Shown here: piece after piece, positions 36,662-47,708 of the stretch
Position numbering within the stretch: the stretch's first letter is position 1
Layout: every line of letters begins with the position of its first letter
Source of the DNA: Congeria kusceri
Lineage: Eukaryota > Mollusca > Bivalvia > Myida > Dreissenidae
DNA: 64,000 bases
Assembly: GCA_027627225.1 (NCBI GenBank)
Contig: CM051025.1
Location: 53,946,681-54,010,680, forward strand
Direction: 5' to 3'
Notes under the pieces: model-generated
What the model saw: only the letters and a program-made list of their open reading frames with translations
Databases searched by the model: none
What the model was told of the DNA's origin: nothing
Made by a program: the position numbers and the translations under genes

Positions 36662-36787
36662 CTATTGCCGAAGTGGAATATTCTGCAGTAGTTGGTGTAG
36701 TGGGATTTGTATACGTGGATGTTAACGTCGTTTCCGGCAACGTTGTTTCTGATACTATGGTGGTTGGCAATGATGTTATGCTGGTTT
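36662..36787 (-). CDS. Ser/Thr-rich linker exon
   Basis: This 126-nt exon (acceptor ATACTCAG, donor ATAG|GTACAT) keeps phase 1-1 and reads TSITSLPTTIVSETTLPETT and LTSTYTNPTTPTTAEYSTSA. It has no Cys and is dominated by Thr, Ser and Pro, so it is probably an O-glycosylated stalk between two sushi blocks. The acceptor is the weakest part of the model. Confidence 0.6.
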
Positions 36788-37055
36788 CTGAGTATATCGT
36801 TATAGAAACATACTGTATACATGATTTTGTTTCGGTGAAAGTACAATTTACAATATCATGTAGCATACAAGTACTTGTACTGCAATTCTAGCATGTTATG
36901 TGCAGTGTGTTTTAAAACACATGTACAATCAAGAGATATAAATATAAATGTATGTTATCAATAGCGTACAAATTCCTAATTTCTATATATTATATTACCA
37001 ATACTTTGCAATTGATGAGAGCAATACATATATAGATAGTCAACCTGCAACTCAC

Positions 37056-37229
37056 CAACAGGAATGCATGTTTGACCACTTGTGTTCCAACGTCCATTGC
37101 TGTCGCATGTAGATATATTGCTTCCGTGTAGTACATATCCTGTAGTACACGTTATCGTGACTGTAGATCCGAATGTGGTTGTGTGAAATGAACCGTTGCT
37201 ATGCTGAGGACTGACGAACGGTCCACAAT
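37056..37229 (-). CDS. Sushi/CCP exon
   Basis: 174 nt, phase 1-1 (donor TTG|GTGAGT). It reads DCGPFVSPQHSNGSFHTT ... ITCTTGYVLHGSNISTC ... NGRWNTSGQTCIPVG. Several Asn-x-Ser/Thr glycosylation sites are visible. Confidence 0.85.
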
Positions 37230-37471
37230 CTGTACTAAAATGCATCTGCAGATTTCTATACCGATTTGAAGGAAAATCTCCGTTTCTACACAGATAACAA
37301 AATGAATGCTAAAATACCATTAAATCATTGATAATTTGTTAATGGCAGTGCCGTTAAACGTGATCAATGCTTTTTGAGTTTCGTTTATAATCTTACATGT
37401 ACAAAGTTTGTTACATAACATGTATTTACATGCTGCCATCTGTTAAAAACATACACAGTATACGAACTCAC

Positions 37472-37585
37472 CAACAGGTTTGCATTCAGAGTCAGTTGCG
37501 CTCCATGATCCATTACTCAAACAAGTGGAAATGTTTGTTCCCAACAGAGTGAAGCCTTGATGACAAGATATGGTTGCAACAGATC
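37472..37585 (-). pseudogene. Broken sushi exon, 3' part only
   Basis: It reads SVATISCHQGFTLLGTN, STCLSNGSWSATDSEC and KPVG to a good donor, but the first 20 residues with Cys 1 and the acceptor are gone. It most resembles the exons at 37689 and 39967. Confidence 0.75.
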
Positions 37586-37688
37586 ACACTACACTATTTG
37601 GAATGACTACAACATTGAGTACTATTCGCTATTGAAAGAAAGCTATTGTACTACGCTTTTTCCCTTCCATATTAAACAAAAAGCTTAC

Positions 37689-37862
37689 CAACAGGCTGAC
37701 ATTCGTAGTCAGTTCTACTCCATGATCCATTACTCATACACGTGGATGTATTTGAACCCAGGAGAGCGAAGCCGTCATGGCACGAGATGTTTGCAACAGA
37801 TTTCAATGTGGTGGCAGTAATGGTCACAAAGCCGTTCAATGGAATCGTACAAGGTCCACAAT
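37689..37862 (-). CDS. Sushi/CCP exon
   Basis: 174 nt, phase 1-1 (donor TTG|GTAAGC). It reads DCGPCTIPLNGFVTITAT ... ISCHDGFALLGSNTSTC ... NGSWSRTDYECQPVG. It has an extra Cys three residues after Cys 1, which is unusual for the fold. Confidence 0.85.
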
Positions 37863-37889
37863 CTGAAAACACGTACATATTATATATAG

Positions 37890-38036
37890 GATCTGACACG
37901 AGTTGTCATTTAATATCATATTTTACTAAACGAGTTCAGGAATTTTGTTATTAAGCTAGCCTTTGGCGAGCTTCCTAACGAATTTCCTGGACGAGTTTAA
38001 TAAAACATGACATGAAATGACAACGAGTGTCAGATC
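37890..38036. repeat. 147-bp foldback element in an intron
   Basis: gatctgacacgagttgtcat at the left is inverted at the right as atgacaacgagtgtcagatc with one mismatch, and the pairing continues through 'gttcagg' / 'cctggac' towards the centre. Confidence 0.85.
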
Positions 38037-38044
38037 TTTTTTAT

Positions 38045-39070
38045 CACATGCTTTTAAACGAAAAAAATGCTACTAATTTTACCAAAGTATGTCGATAAAT
38101 CCTAAAAGTTGTTTACTGCATAGACGTCATTTCATGTTGACGACGTCATTTCACCAAACTAACGTCATGCGATTGGTCAGTCAAAAAATATGTAGCCAAT
38201 GAAAACTCTCAAAATGTTACCCTACACATGTGTAAGATCAAAATATTTGTAATGGTTGTATTACATGGAAAACAAGGTATAGCATGTGATAAATTAATTT
38301 ATTTAATGCAAAGTAGTGAAATACAGAAAAATATCCGTGAGATATATACCTATATCACTCACAGTGATGGACTACTGTTTTTTTATTTTATTTGATTTTA
38401 ACAATATTTAATTGGAAGTGTTGTCACCATTTGTCATACAGAATTACCAAAAAAGAAAAGTAGTAAAGATTAATAACACCAAATGTTAAGAATACTTCTC
38501 TGATATATTGAAGCGTCTTTCCTCTTATTTTCTCTTGGATTTTCCTCAGTCGTATTGAGCCAAGGAAACTAGAACAGACAATGCCTTGCGGGCACAAGTT
38601 TTACCCACAAGGCATTGGAGCTCGTCATCTTGGTCCAAATTTAATTTTAGCATCCAAAGTATTTATTTTATCCTTTGCACTTTATTCATCCCAGCATATT
38701 ACATTTGCGCTTGTTGTTTACTGCACTGTACCTATGAAAGTAGTCTCCCTTTGTTTACATAATTGTTGTTTCCCCGTTCTCCAATTCCAAAATATAACAA
38801 GAATCCAGTGTACCCTTAAGTAATAACTTGTTTTCATTAAGCACATAATTGTTATTAGTATATTCGAATATTCGGTCCCATCCCTAATTATTTCAATGTG
38901 ATGAACAATATTTCTCAATTCCTCCAACATAAATATCTGGCCTCTACTACTATAAAGTTTAATTTCAGATTCATTATGTGTGACTGTGAGGAATGCAAAC
39001 AGTGAGTGCGTGCATAAACACAGAATAATAAAAAGGAAAGTAAGAACAAAATATTTCATATGTAATACGC
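38045..39070. other. Intron, no exon seen
   Basis: It contains a partial inverted 'aatgccttg' / 'caaggcatt' pair at 38580-38620 and, near 38862-38890, a fragment 'tattcgaatattcggtccca' of the hAT-like family seen at 45.8 kb. Confidence 0.5.
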
Positions 39071-39072
39071 AC

Positions 39073-39246
39073 CAACAATTTCACACATATAATCAGTATT
39101 GTTCCACTGTGTGTTGCTGTCGCACGCAGCAGTGTTGCTGCCATTCAATCGGTACCCAACATCACATTCAATTATTGCCAAGGCACCGAAAGTGGTCCCA
39201 TTAGACAATACAACGCCGTTCATTGGCGATGCAAGTACTCCACAAT
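39073..39246 (-). CDS. Sushi/CCP exon
   Basis: 174 nt, phase 1-1 (donor TTG|GTGCGT). It reads DCGVLASPMNGVVLSNGT ... IECDVGYRLNGSNTAAC ... NTQWNNTDYMCEIVG. It is complete although its frame is short. Confidence 0.85.
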
Positions 39247-39559
39247 CTATGACACGAATAAACTGCTACAATCGCATACATCATAATGTATTACAAACTC
39301 AAATCAGGTATATGGAACTTACTTCAGAATGTATGACGAACTTAATAATGTATGACAAACATGATATGTAGACTCATTTTTATAAGCAACGTACAACAGT
39401 TTTAACTCTAAGATGTTAATTGAAGTTTAACGATCATCCTGTTGTATTTCAAACTGAAATGGAATATGTACACAAGTGTCGTAATAATAATGACGTGAAG
39501 TCATGTTTGTACCACTTAGAAGTTTCCGATACTAGTGTTATCTCTTAAATTATATTTAC

Positions 39560-39733
39560 CAACTGGCGCACAGGTTTGTCCTTTTCTGTCCCATTGTCCA
39601 TTACTGCCACACGTCGATATTTTGCTGCCGTTTAGGTAATATCCTGTTTCACAAGCGACTATTGCTGTAGAACCAAATAAGTTTGCTGTGGTTGACACCG
39701 CGCCATTTTCAGGTGCTGGGAATGGGTAACAAT
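39560..39733 (-). CDS. Sushi/CCP exon
   Basis: 174 nt, phase 1-1 (donor TTG|GTAAAT). It reads DCYPFPAPENGAVSTTAN ... VACETGYYLNGSKISTC ... NGQWDRKGQTCAPVG. The usual Gly after Cys 1 is Tyr. Confidence 0.85.
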
Positions 39734-39966
39734 CTTAAAAATAAAACAATGCATTTCACCAGTTTCCGTTTTATGAAAATGAATATTCAGTATCAGTAAT
39801 GAAATACTATCGTATTAATTCACTAAGCGCTAATCATATCAACACGAAATAAACTATGAATACTATTTAATGTCCTTTATGCATTCACTATAAAGGACAA
39901 AGAACAGATAATTTTACAAAAGCGCCCTTTTCTAACAATTGGAAGTAAATGTTAAACCGAACTTAC

Positions 39967-40140
39967 CAACAGGTTTACATTTGTAATCAGTTGCGCTCCA
40001 GTGTCCATTACTCATGCATGTCGACGTGTTTGATCCAAAGAGTATGAAGCCGTCATGGCATGAGATTTTTGCAACTGATCCGAACGTGGTTGCATGACTG
40101 GTAACAGTGCCATTCATGGGTTTGATAAGAAATCCACAAT
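39967..40140 (-). CDS. Sushi/CCP exon
   Basis: 174 nt, phase 1-1 (donor TTG|GTAAGT). It reads DCGFLIKPMNGTVTSHAT ... ISCHDGFILFGSNTSTC ... NGHWSATDYKCKPVG. Its downstream sibling at 37689 is the closest in text. Confidence 0.85.
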
Positions 40141-40777
40141 CTATTAATAATGACAAAATTATGTTACAATTATGCCATGTTCGTGTTATGCTTTTGTATT
40201 GTTGAGTTTCTCAAACGGAATACCTATGGTAAAATAAGAAGCAATGAGACACTAATTAAAATTTTATCTTTACATTAAATGTTTAATTTTATTAATTGGA
40301 GGCCATGTGCGTTAAATAATGTATTTTCAACGAAATCAACAGTGTCACACGTGGAAGACACTACGACGACATTTGGGGTTATTTACCCTCGGGACTTCGG
40401 TTAAAAACCATTGCTCGAGCACACTGCTTAACATATAAAACTGCTTGTATAAAACTATAAAACATCCCTTCTTTTAAAGGGTGTGACACATAAGATCTTT
40501 GCAGTGTGGGTACGGTGCTTTATATAACAATCTAAGCGTAAACATATACCAGAAGTACATAAAAATACTGTTTTTAATTAATCTTTGTAAAAAGTAAAAG
40601 AGAAACAGTAATATCTGCTTTAGAAATATATTTTCTTAATTTATACAACACATGTATAAACTTAAAATCGAATATACAGCCTTTACGAGGAATGCGGTAG
40701 CGTGGGAAAGTAATTTGCATATTGAGCTTGATGCTCAAAACGGATAGTAATTGCCACTAAACATGAAACAAGACTTA

Positions 40778-40830
40778 TAATCCTAGCGTATGTAAGTATG
40801 CATATTTGAATATATAATTATATGAATTAA
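40778..40830 (+). repeat. Direct repeat left of the LTR element
   Basis: The text beginning 'taatcctagcgtatgtaagt' and ending 'aattatatgaat' is repeated, with few changes, at 43385-43437 right after the 3' LTR. Confidence 0.8.
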
Positions 40831-40833
40831 TGG

Positions 40834-40994
40834 TGTTAAGTATATATAACGTCAACACGATTTGCCGCAATTGTGTATGTTTTACGTTGACCTCATCATT
40901 GCTATTGTTGTTTATTCTTATCAGACGTTATTAAAGGATCGAACCTAACAGACGTGTTGTACTAAACTAGCAAAGAACCATTACCTCAATTACA
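40834..40994 (+). repeat. 5' LTR of the BEL/Pao element
   Basis: It starts tgttaagtatatataacgtc and ends cctcaattaca, with the primer site directly after. Confidence 0.85.
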
Positions 40995-41443
40995 TTTGGT
41001 GCCGTGAACAAACCATTGAAATGAATCTTCAGAAACTACATTCGATTCGAGATGGTCACCGAGGAGTAATTCAGCGTCATTTACAGAATATTGAAGATGC
41101 ATAGTCCGATTCGACGCTGACGCAGATTAACACGAATGCGCTTCCGGTCAACACCAGTACTACAAGTAACGGTTTCCATTTTCATCGACTTCCGAATCTA
41201 ACGTTACCATCGTTTGACGGAAACATCCTCAAATGGCAGAGTTTTTGGGATTGATTTGAATCAATTATTCATTTGAGCAACAATCTTACGGACGTTCAGA
41301 GGGTTGCTTATCTGCAATCCCAACTAGAAGGCGCTGCTGCGCGTACAATTGATGGATTTGCGTTAACCAACGCTAACTATTCACGCGCATGAAGCCTGCT
41401 ACAACAGCGATTTGGTCAACCGCATCGTATTATACATGCTACC

Positions 41444-42010
41444 ATGCAAGCATTCATCCAGTTACCAGCTCCGTGCAACACATTGAACAGCATGCGCAAC
41501 TTCCACGATAACATGGAAACTTACATACGAGGACTGGAGTTGCTGGGTCAGCACCAAGACGGATACGGAAGTTTGTTGGTGCCAATCGTTTTAGATAAGA
41601 TGCCGTCCGAGGTAAGAAAGAATTTTGCAAGAGAACATGGTGATTCCAACTGGCAGATGGGAGATCTAAGAAATGCATTGAACCGAGAACTCAACATCAA
41701 GGAGGCCGGAAGTTCGAATCATCTTCCGGAAGTGACGGAGTTCGTGTCCACAGCATCGTTTTACACTGGGTCAAAACAGAATGAATAACGACACCGACAA
41801 CAAAACGTTAGTCAAACTCCGATTTCATTAAATGTGCGTTTTGTGATGGAAATCATAAACCTAAGGACTGTGTGACCTTTTCTGATGTCAAAAACAGATT
41901 TCAACAGTTGAAAGAAAAACGACTCTGTTTTAATTGTCTTGGACACCATCAAGTTTCAAAGTGCACATCTCGAAAACGTTGTCAAGTTTGTAATAAGAAA
42001 CACCATATGA
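41444..42010 (+). pseudogene. BEL/Pao gag remnant with Cys/His region
   Basis: The frame at 41444-41788 has the helical gag text typical of the family (for example MRNFHDNMETYIRGLELLG), ends in a stop, and another frame carries the Cys-rich knuckles (CFNCLGHHQVSKC, CQVCNKKHH). The pieces are separated by a frame break. It cannot make a normal gag. Confidence 0.75.
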
Positions 42011-42094
42011 GAATCAAGAACCGGAAGTGCCGTCACACAGACCGGAAACTGCTGTTCTTCACTCATCGTTCTTCTAAAGACAGCCATTAGTACT

Positions 42095-42390
42095 GTGCGC
42101 TCCGGGCAGATGCAGACAAACGCATGCATACTGTTTGATGAAGGAGCACAGAATTCGTTCATTACTGAGGCTCTTGCACGTGAACTTGAGGTACAGCGAA
42201 CCGGAACAGAGACCATTCACCTGGCAGCATTTGGCGATAAGGAAGACCGGCTTCTACACTTGGAGACAGCTACCATCTACATGCTCTCGGACCGGAAGGA
42301 ACATATACCGATCCATGTCTTGATTGTTCCAACGATAGCTACCCCGATCAGCATGCGTCTCCAGCGATTAATCTATGACAAGATTCATTT
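42095..42390 (+). pseudogene. BEL/Pao protease-like remnant
   Basis: It reads ACILFDEGAQNSFITEALA, the retropepsin pattern with the Asp-Ser/Thr-Gly motif altered to Asp-Glu-Gly, followed by a typical strand region. The frame is cut off near 42385 by the internal deletion. Confidence 0.7.
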
Positions 42391-43115
42391 ATGCAAGCAT
42401 TTCGTCGATTCGCAAGTCGGAGATCACTTCCGAAAATTTTGATGTCTGACAATGCAACCAACCTCGTCACAACAGCTCAGGCGTTTATTCGTGTCTACTG
42501 CAGTCAAGGAACTTCTCAGCCCAAAGGGAACAGAATGGCACTTCATACCAAAACGAGCACCATGGTATGGAGGATGGTGGGAGAGCCTTATTGGCTCACT
42601 CGTTAACATGGAGACATTGCACACCGTTGGCACCGAAATAGAAGCCATGCTGAACGATAAACCTTTGACACATCTACCGTCATATAGCAACGATTTGGAA
42701 CCCCTAACACTTTCACATCTCGTTTCCGGGCGGATAATTTCGTCGCTTCCGTACAACAACATAGCGATAGAGATAGACGCTCAAACTAGTAGAGAAGACG
42801 GAAGTACATACCGCAGACGAATGCAGCAACACAATGCACTCCTTAATCAGTTTTGGAAACCCTGGCGGAACGAATACCTGACGGCTCTTCGTGAATCACA
42901 CAAACTCTCAAGAACGACGTTGCAGACTATAGCCGTAGGAGACGTGGTGCAGATACACGACAAATGACCCCGCAGTCAATGGAAACTGGGTGTGGTAGAG
43001 GAGCTCATCACCGGAAGAGACGGTCTTACGCGAGCTGCTCACGTGAGGACCTACCGAGGAGTCACTACGAGGCCTATTGTGAAGATCTATCCGTCAGAAG
43101 TTACCAGTGACAATT
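42385..43115 (+). pseudogene. BEL/Pao integrase C-terminal remnant
   Basis: It contains MSDNATNLVTTAQAF (catalytic Asp region), PKRAPWYGGWWESLIGSL and LNDKPLTHLPSYSNDLEPLT, then the C-terminal domain with GDVVQIHDK and WKLGVVEELITGRDGL. A frameshift after the first motif and a stop near 42965 break it. Confidence 0.8.
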
Positions 43116-43217
43116 AACGTTTAAATGATGCATAAACATAAATCCATAGACATTTTTAAATTCATATATGCGTGATATTGTTTTATGTGGATTTTAATTT
43201 TTTTGCGGCCCCCAGAA

Positions 43218-43377
43218 TGTTAAGTGTATATAACGTCGACGCGATTTGCCGCAATTATGTATGTTTTACTTTGACGTCATCATTGTTATTGTTGTTTATT
43301 CTATCAGACATTATTAAAGGATCGAACCTAACAGACGTGTTGTACTACACTAGCGAAGTACCATTACCTCAATTACA
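43218..43377 (+). repeat. 3' LTR of the BEL/Pao element
   Basis: It starts tgttaagtgtatataacgtc and ends cctcaattaca; about 92% like the 5' LTR by eye. Confidence 0.85.
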
Positions 43378-43384
43378 TGACTAA

Positions 43385-43437
43385 TAATCCTAGCGTATGT
43401 AAGTGTGCATATTTTGAATATATAATTATATGAATGG
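43385..43437 (+). repeat. Direct repeat right of the LTR element
   Basis: Second copy of the 40778-40830 text, far longer than a normal integrase target duplication. Confidence 0.8.
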
Positions 43438-43618
43438 ATGGTTTTTACTTAAAAAGTTTTACTAATATATGCATATTGTTGCATTTTACAGGATTTGAAT
43501 TGGCAAAATCCTGCTGCATAGCATGACTCTATTGTTTGTTTATTACCTTTCAAATACAAATATGTATTTGCTTGCATTTCCTAAAGATATATGTTAAAGT
43601 CGTGAAGTCCAAACTCAC

Positions 43619-43792
43619 CGATAAGTTGACATTTTTGGCCAGTAGCACTCCAAGTACCATTACTCGTACACAAGGAAGTGTGTGTTCCTCTGAGAGTAAA
43701 GCCTGCATGACAAGAGACGTTTGCTACCGACCCAAACGTTGTGGAATCACTTGCCGCAGTGCCATTTGTTGGTTCTGGAAGTGTTCCGCAAT
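43619..43792 (-). CDS. Sushi/CCP exon
   Basis: 174 nt, phase 1-1 (donor TCG|GTGAGT). It reads DCGTLPEPTNGTAASDST ... VSCHAGFTLRGTHTSLC ... NGTWSATGQKCQLIG. All key residues are present. Confidence 0.85.
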
Positions 43793-43899
43793 CTATCATA
43801 AAAATATGTAAAACAGATTAAAATAACACCAGCAACATTACAAAATATGCACAATTTGTAGTTTACAATATACAAATGTAAAACAATGTAAATTAGCAA

Positions 43900-43934
43900 A
43901 GAATCGTTTTGCGAAAATGTGAGTAAACCACAAT
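43900..43934 (-). pseudogene. Sushi exon remnant, first dozen codons
   Basis: After an AG acceptor it reads DCGLLTFSQND, then diverges. Everything after Cys 1 is lost. Confidence 0.6.
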
Positions 43935-44394
43935 CTGCACTCATATTTTGGTTACCAAACAGGTTATGCTTTGCCGGCGTCGGCATGTGTTTTTGTTTGT
44001 TCGTTAGCAACCATACGCAAAAAAGATATCAACGGATTTAAATGAACTTTTCCGGGAATGTTACGAATGCAACACGGAACAAATGATTATATGTAGGTGG
44101 TGCTCGATGCAGGAATTGTTTACAAGATTCTTTCTTATTGAAATATGTGCCGACATTGCTGAAAACTTCGCTTTCCGATTTCATTCAATTTATATTTTAT
44201 AAATGCTTTACTAACCTAATAACTATCAAGATGAATGATAGTTGACAACGACACTACACAACACAAAACAAACACACAAATACACCAACATCAATGTTTT
44301 AATATTAATATTGTATTCAAACAACGACTTAATTTATATATTTACTTCTTCCGTATTAATAAACCACTGCACAGTGTTAGACGACAATACTCAC

Positions 44395-44568
44395 CAACGA
44401 GAGAGCATGTCTGTCCAGTACTGCTCCAATTGCCATTGCTGTCACATGTGGAGTTGTTACTTCCTTGGAGATAATACCCGTTGCCACACGTGATCGTTGC
44501 CTTTGAACCGAATGTGGTGGCTGAGGTTTTTACACTGGCGTTGTGAAGAAACGGAAAAGGCCCACAAT
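44395..44568 (-). CDS. Sushi/CCP exon
   Basis: 174 nt, phase 1-1 (donor TTG|GTGAGT). It reads DCGPFPFLHNASVKTSAT ... ITCGNGYYLQGSNNSTC ... NGNWSSTGQTCSLVG. All key residues are present. Confidence 0.85.
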
Positions 44569-44599
44569 CTGTAACGCGATTGCATTAGTTCAAAAAGAT

Positions 44600-45690
44600 C
44601 AACAACATTTACCAAAACAAAAGATATTCATTCTTTTTAAAAACAAATCAATAATTTAGGTCTACAAATTACTGGTCCTATATACAGTGCTGTCACAGGT
44701 GGACATGTTGCCACAGTTGACATTTTAGCCACTGTCACATTGGCATTTTAGAAGCTTTTTGAGAAGCTTAGATTGTCCCAAAACCTATAAATATTTCGTT
44801 TAATTTTTTAGAAGTAAACTACTAACATTTGCAGTAGGCTTACATTGTTAATACATATAAAATTACATTTCATCGTCAAGGATACCATGACGAAACAAAC
44901 AATTGTTATGTATACATATTCATTACCTTGCGGTTACTCTAAAATGCACACATATGGACGTTATGTTATAAATTTCGAAATTAATGTTCTTATTTTCTTC
45001 CTGAATTAAACCAAATACAGAACTTAGTGTGCTAAATCTAGTGCTTGCAAAAGTGTCAAATAAAGATAAGCGTATACATGCGCTCGGGCTTTAAACGTGA
45101 TTTACTTAGCCCCGTTTTGTATACAAAACATATGTAGAATTTAAATAAAGGTTGTATTCTTAATCAATGCTATGTTACATGCTTTTATGATTTGTTTAAC
45201 AAAATACTATTTATTTCGCATGTCAGATATACTCAAAATATAATGTGTTATCATCATACATTATTACGATTACAAAAAAAACTTGTTATAGGGAAATGAT
45301 ATTAATTTCTGTCTTTTGAAAAATAAATGTCAATAGGAGTACGTACATTACCAGCTCGACTGTTCTGTACATATGATTTAATATTGATAATTCATTATGA
45401 TTTATTTGAAATACATTATAATGCGAATCTGTTAATGTACATATTGTATAAGTGTTTTTGAATATTTACGTTCAAATAATTTAATTCATACCAATAGGAG
45501 TGCATTTTGAACAGTAGTGTTCAATTACATCCATTGCAAATTATAACTCATACCATTCATCATTTTCTACAGCTGTACTCGTATGTAAGTATAATTATGA
45601 CGTAATATGGTGTTTCATTAAGATTATTATGAGATGTAGTACAAAACTTGTAAGGACATTGCTAAACTTACGAACGTTTGCATATTTTAA
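44600..45690. other. Intron, AT-rich, no intact exon
   Basis: A possible very decayed sushi fragment lies near 44690-44750 (minus strand NVTVAKMSTVATC-like text). Nothing else was recognised. Confidence 0.4.
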
Positions 45691-45705
45691 AGTCTGTAGT
45701 ACTCG

Positions 45706-45783
45706 CCAAGAATAATGCAGTTCTGACCAGATATATATGACACCTTGCCATAGTGAGGCGTCATTAAACGGCCACAGTATTGT
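45706..45783 (-). pseudogene. Sushi exon with large internal deletion
   Basis: It reads CGRLMTPHYGKVSYI and then directly SGQNCIILG: the first and last parts are fused and Cys 2-3 with the Trp are gone. Its donor is altered to GC. Confidence 0.7.
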
Positions 45784-45835
45784 ATAAGAAGAAAAAATAA
45801 CAACAATTTAGGATCATGGGTACATCTATTAAAAA

Positions 45836-46677
45836 TAGGGATGGCAACGAATACTTAAACGTTATTCAATTATTCGAATTTAATATTCGAATATTATTCG
45901 AATATTCGGTCATTTTGAATGAGTTATCAGTTTGTTTGCGACCATAATTATCAATCCTCATTGGGTACAAAAACTAGTACAGATAATCTACAAAGCTCGC
46001 ATAAATAATATTCAACATAACATTTTTTTTAATAAACACAAAACAACATAAATGCTTTACAAATGAAAACCACCAAGCGCTAATCAAACGCATGTGTTAG
46101 GAGCCTCAATAACGAATTACAACAGACAACGTTAGCCAACTTCGCTATTCTACTTTATAAAGCTTGCGTGAAAAAATATGATTTCACAAAGGACCCGCAA
46201 TTCTGATGTCAAACAAACTGTAAACAAAAAGGGGCCAAACAGACAAGACCTGTATGTTATAGTGAATGCTTAAACGCTAACATTAGTTTAAATTATTGTA
46301 GGACACTATCAATATATTTTTTTCAGGCTTTTATATCATAATGCCTCCATGAAGTCGCATTTCGAAGTTATAATCTTTGAAACATAATTTGATCCGCACA
46401 CGACATATGGGTCCATATCATAGGTGTCAATCTAACTCGATCCCATTGTTTATATTCAGTTTTCACAAGTAGTGCATTACAGCACCAAAGGTGTTTAATG
46501 GTGTATCGAAATAGCAAACAGTCAAAATAGAAGATCCCGTGGAAGAGGATTTTTTTAAAGTTTTCATTTCTTAAGATTATTTTGTTTTAATTTTTTTATT
46601 CTAATTGCTATATTTTATTGGAATAATCGGTCAGTTATTTCAATAACCGAATATTCGATTATTCGTTGACATCCCTA
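45836..46677. mobile_element. hAT-like non-autonomous element, 842 bp
   Basis: The left end tagggatggcaacgaata is inverted at the right as tattcgttgacatcccta with one main mismatch, and the pairing continues through 'cgaatattcgg'. Flanking 8-mers attaaaaa and atcataaa match at six of eight positions, fitting an old 8-bp target duplication. No transposase frame is visible. Confidence 0.75.
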
Positions 46678-46748
46678 ATCATAAATTAACACCAAACCAT
46701 TATCCTTGAACATCTACGTTGGTTAAAGATATAGTATGGTGTACTCAC

Positions 46749-46776
46749 CAGCAATAGTACAGTTCTGACCAAAGCA
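46749..46776 (-). pseudogene. Sushi exon remnant, last codons
   Basis: Before a good donor it reads GQNCTIAG. The rest of the exon has been replaced by dispersed-repeat text. Confidence 0.6.
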
Positions 46777-46999
46777 AGAGGTTCAAGAGTGCCTGTATCG
46801 CTCCACAGGCTTATTAAGTAATGATCGTCAGAAGCAAAAGGACCCTGATATGTTATATAAGGCAAAAATGCCCGCCCTCTGGCGGCCATGTTATTTTACA
46901 CGAATAAAAATAATTTAAAAGGAGCATGTTCACAGATTGGCAATTTTACAGTTTTCACAAGTTTTGTCATGGCAAAATGTTAAAAACTTCATAACTTAC

Positions 47000-47173
47000 C
47001 AACAGGATTGCATGTCTGCCCAGTACTGTTCCAAAATCGGTTGATGCCACACGTGACTGTCCTACTTCCATTAAGTTTGTATCCGGTGTGACACGATATT
47101 GTAGCCGCAGATCCGTACGTGGTGGCGGTGTGTGACACGTTGCCGTTTGAAGGGGCAGTTAAACGTCCACAAT
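47000..47173 (-). CDS. Sushi/CCP exon, 'NRFW...CNPVG' type
   Basis: 174 nt, phase 1-1 (donor TTG|GTAAGT). It reads DCGRLTAPSNGNVSHTAT ... ISCHTGYKLNGSRTVTC ... NRFWNSTGQTCNPVG. Its twin is the exon at 52638-52811, 5,638 bp away. Confidence 0.85.
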
Positions 47174-47708
47174 CTGTTTTACAAATACAGATACAAGTGT
47201 TACGTGTATCGAAAACATATTCTAACAGGACACGCGGCTAGTTTTCCATAGCTACAGAAGGAAATCAGCCATAGGTTAATTTTCAACAAATTATGGGCGG
47301 AACCTAGTGTTTTGAGAATAGTTCCAGCCATATACGCAAAACTGGCCACGCCCCCCGGCGCCATGTTTTTCAACAGAGCAGAACCATTTGGGCAACTTTG
47401 GTGGAGGAATACATATGTGTGTGAAATTATTTCGAAATCCAACCAGTGGTTTCTGAAAAGAAGTTTTCAGTATAGTCGTATGAGGTAAAAAGCCCACGCC
47501 CCCTTGTGGCCATGTTTTAAACCAAGCGGAACCATTTACGCGGCTTTAGTAGAAAACCGTCCAATCAACATTTCTGTTAAATGATTTCGAGATCCAGTCG
47601 TTTATGACCAGAAAAGTTTCAAAGTTTTGAAACATTACTAAGTACCAAGCACGTATCGAAATTGCTAAATTTCCGAACGTGTCCATCTTAAAAGTAACTA
47701 ATGCTCAC

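Larger units (their letters stand above)
40834..43377 (+). mobile_element. Deleted BEL/Pao LTR retrotransposon
   Basis: Two LTRs of about 160 bp (40834-40994 and 43218-43377) differ at about a dozen sites. A primer-binding site, tttggtgccgtgaac, follows the first, and a purine tract with 'ggcccccagaa' precedes the second. Inside lie gag remnants, a retroviral-type zinc-knuckle/Cys region (41835-42010), an aspartic-protease-like region (42110-42290), then an abrupt jump to the end of an integrase core (42385-42770) and its C-terminal domain (to about 43110). Reverse transcriptase and RNase H are absent, and gag has stops. It is a dead, internally deleted copy in an intron, opposite to the host gene. 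Confidence 0.85.
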
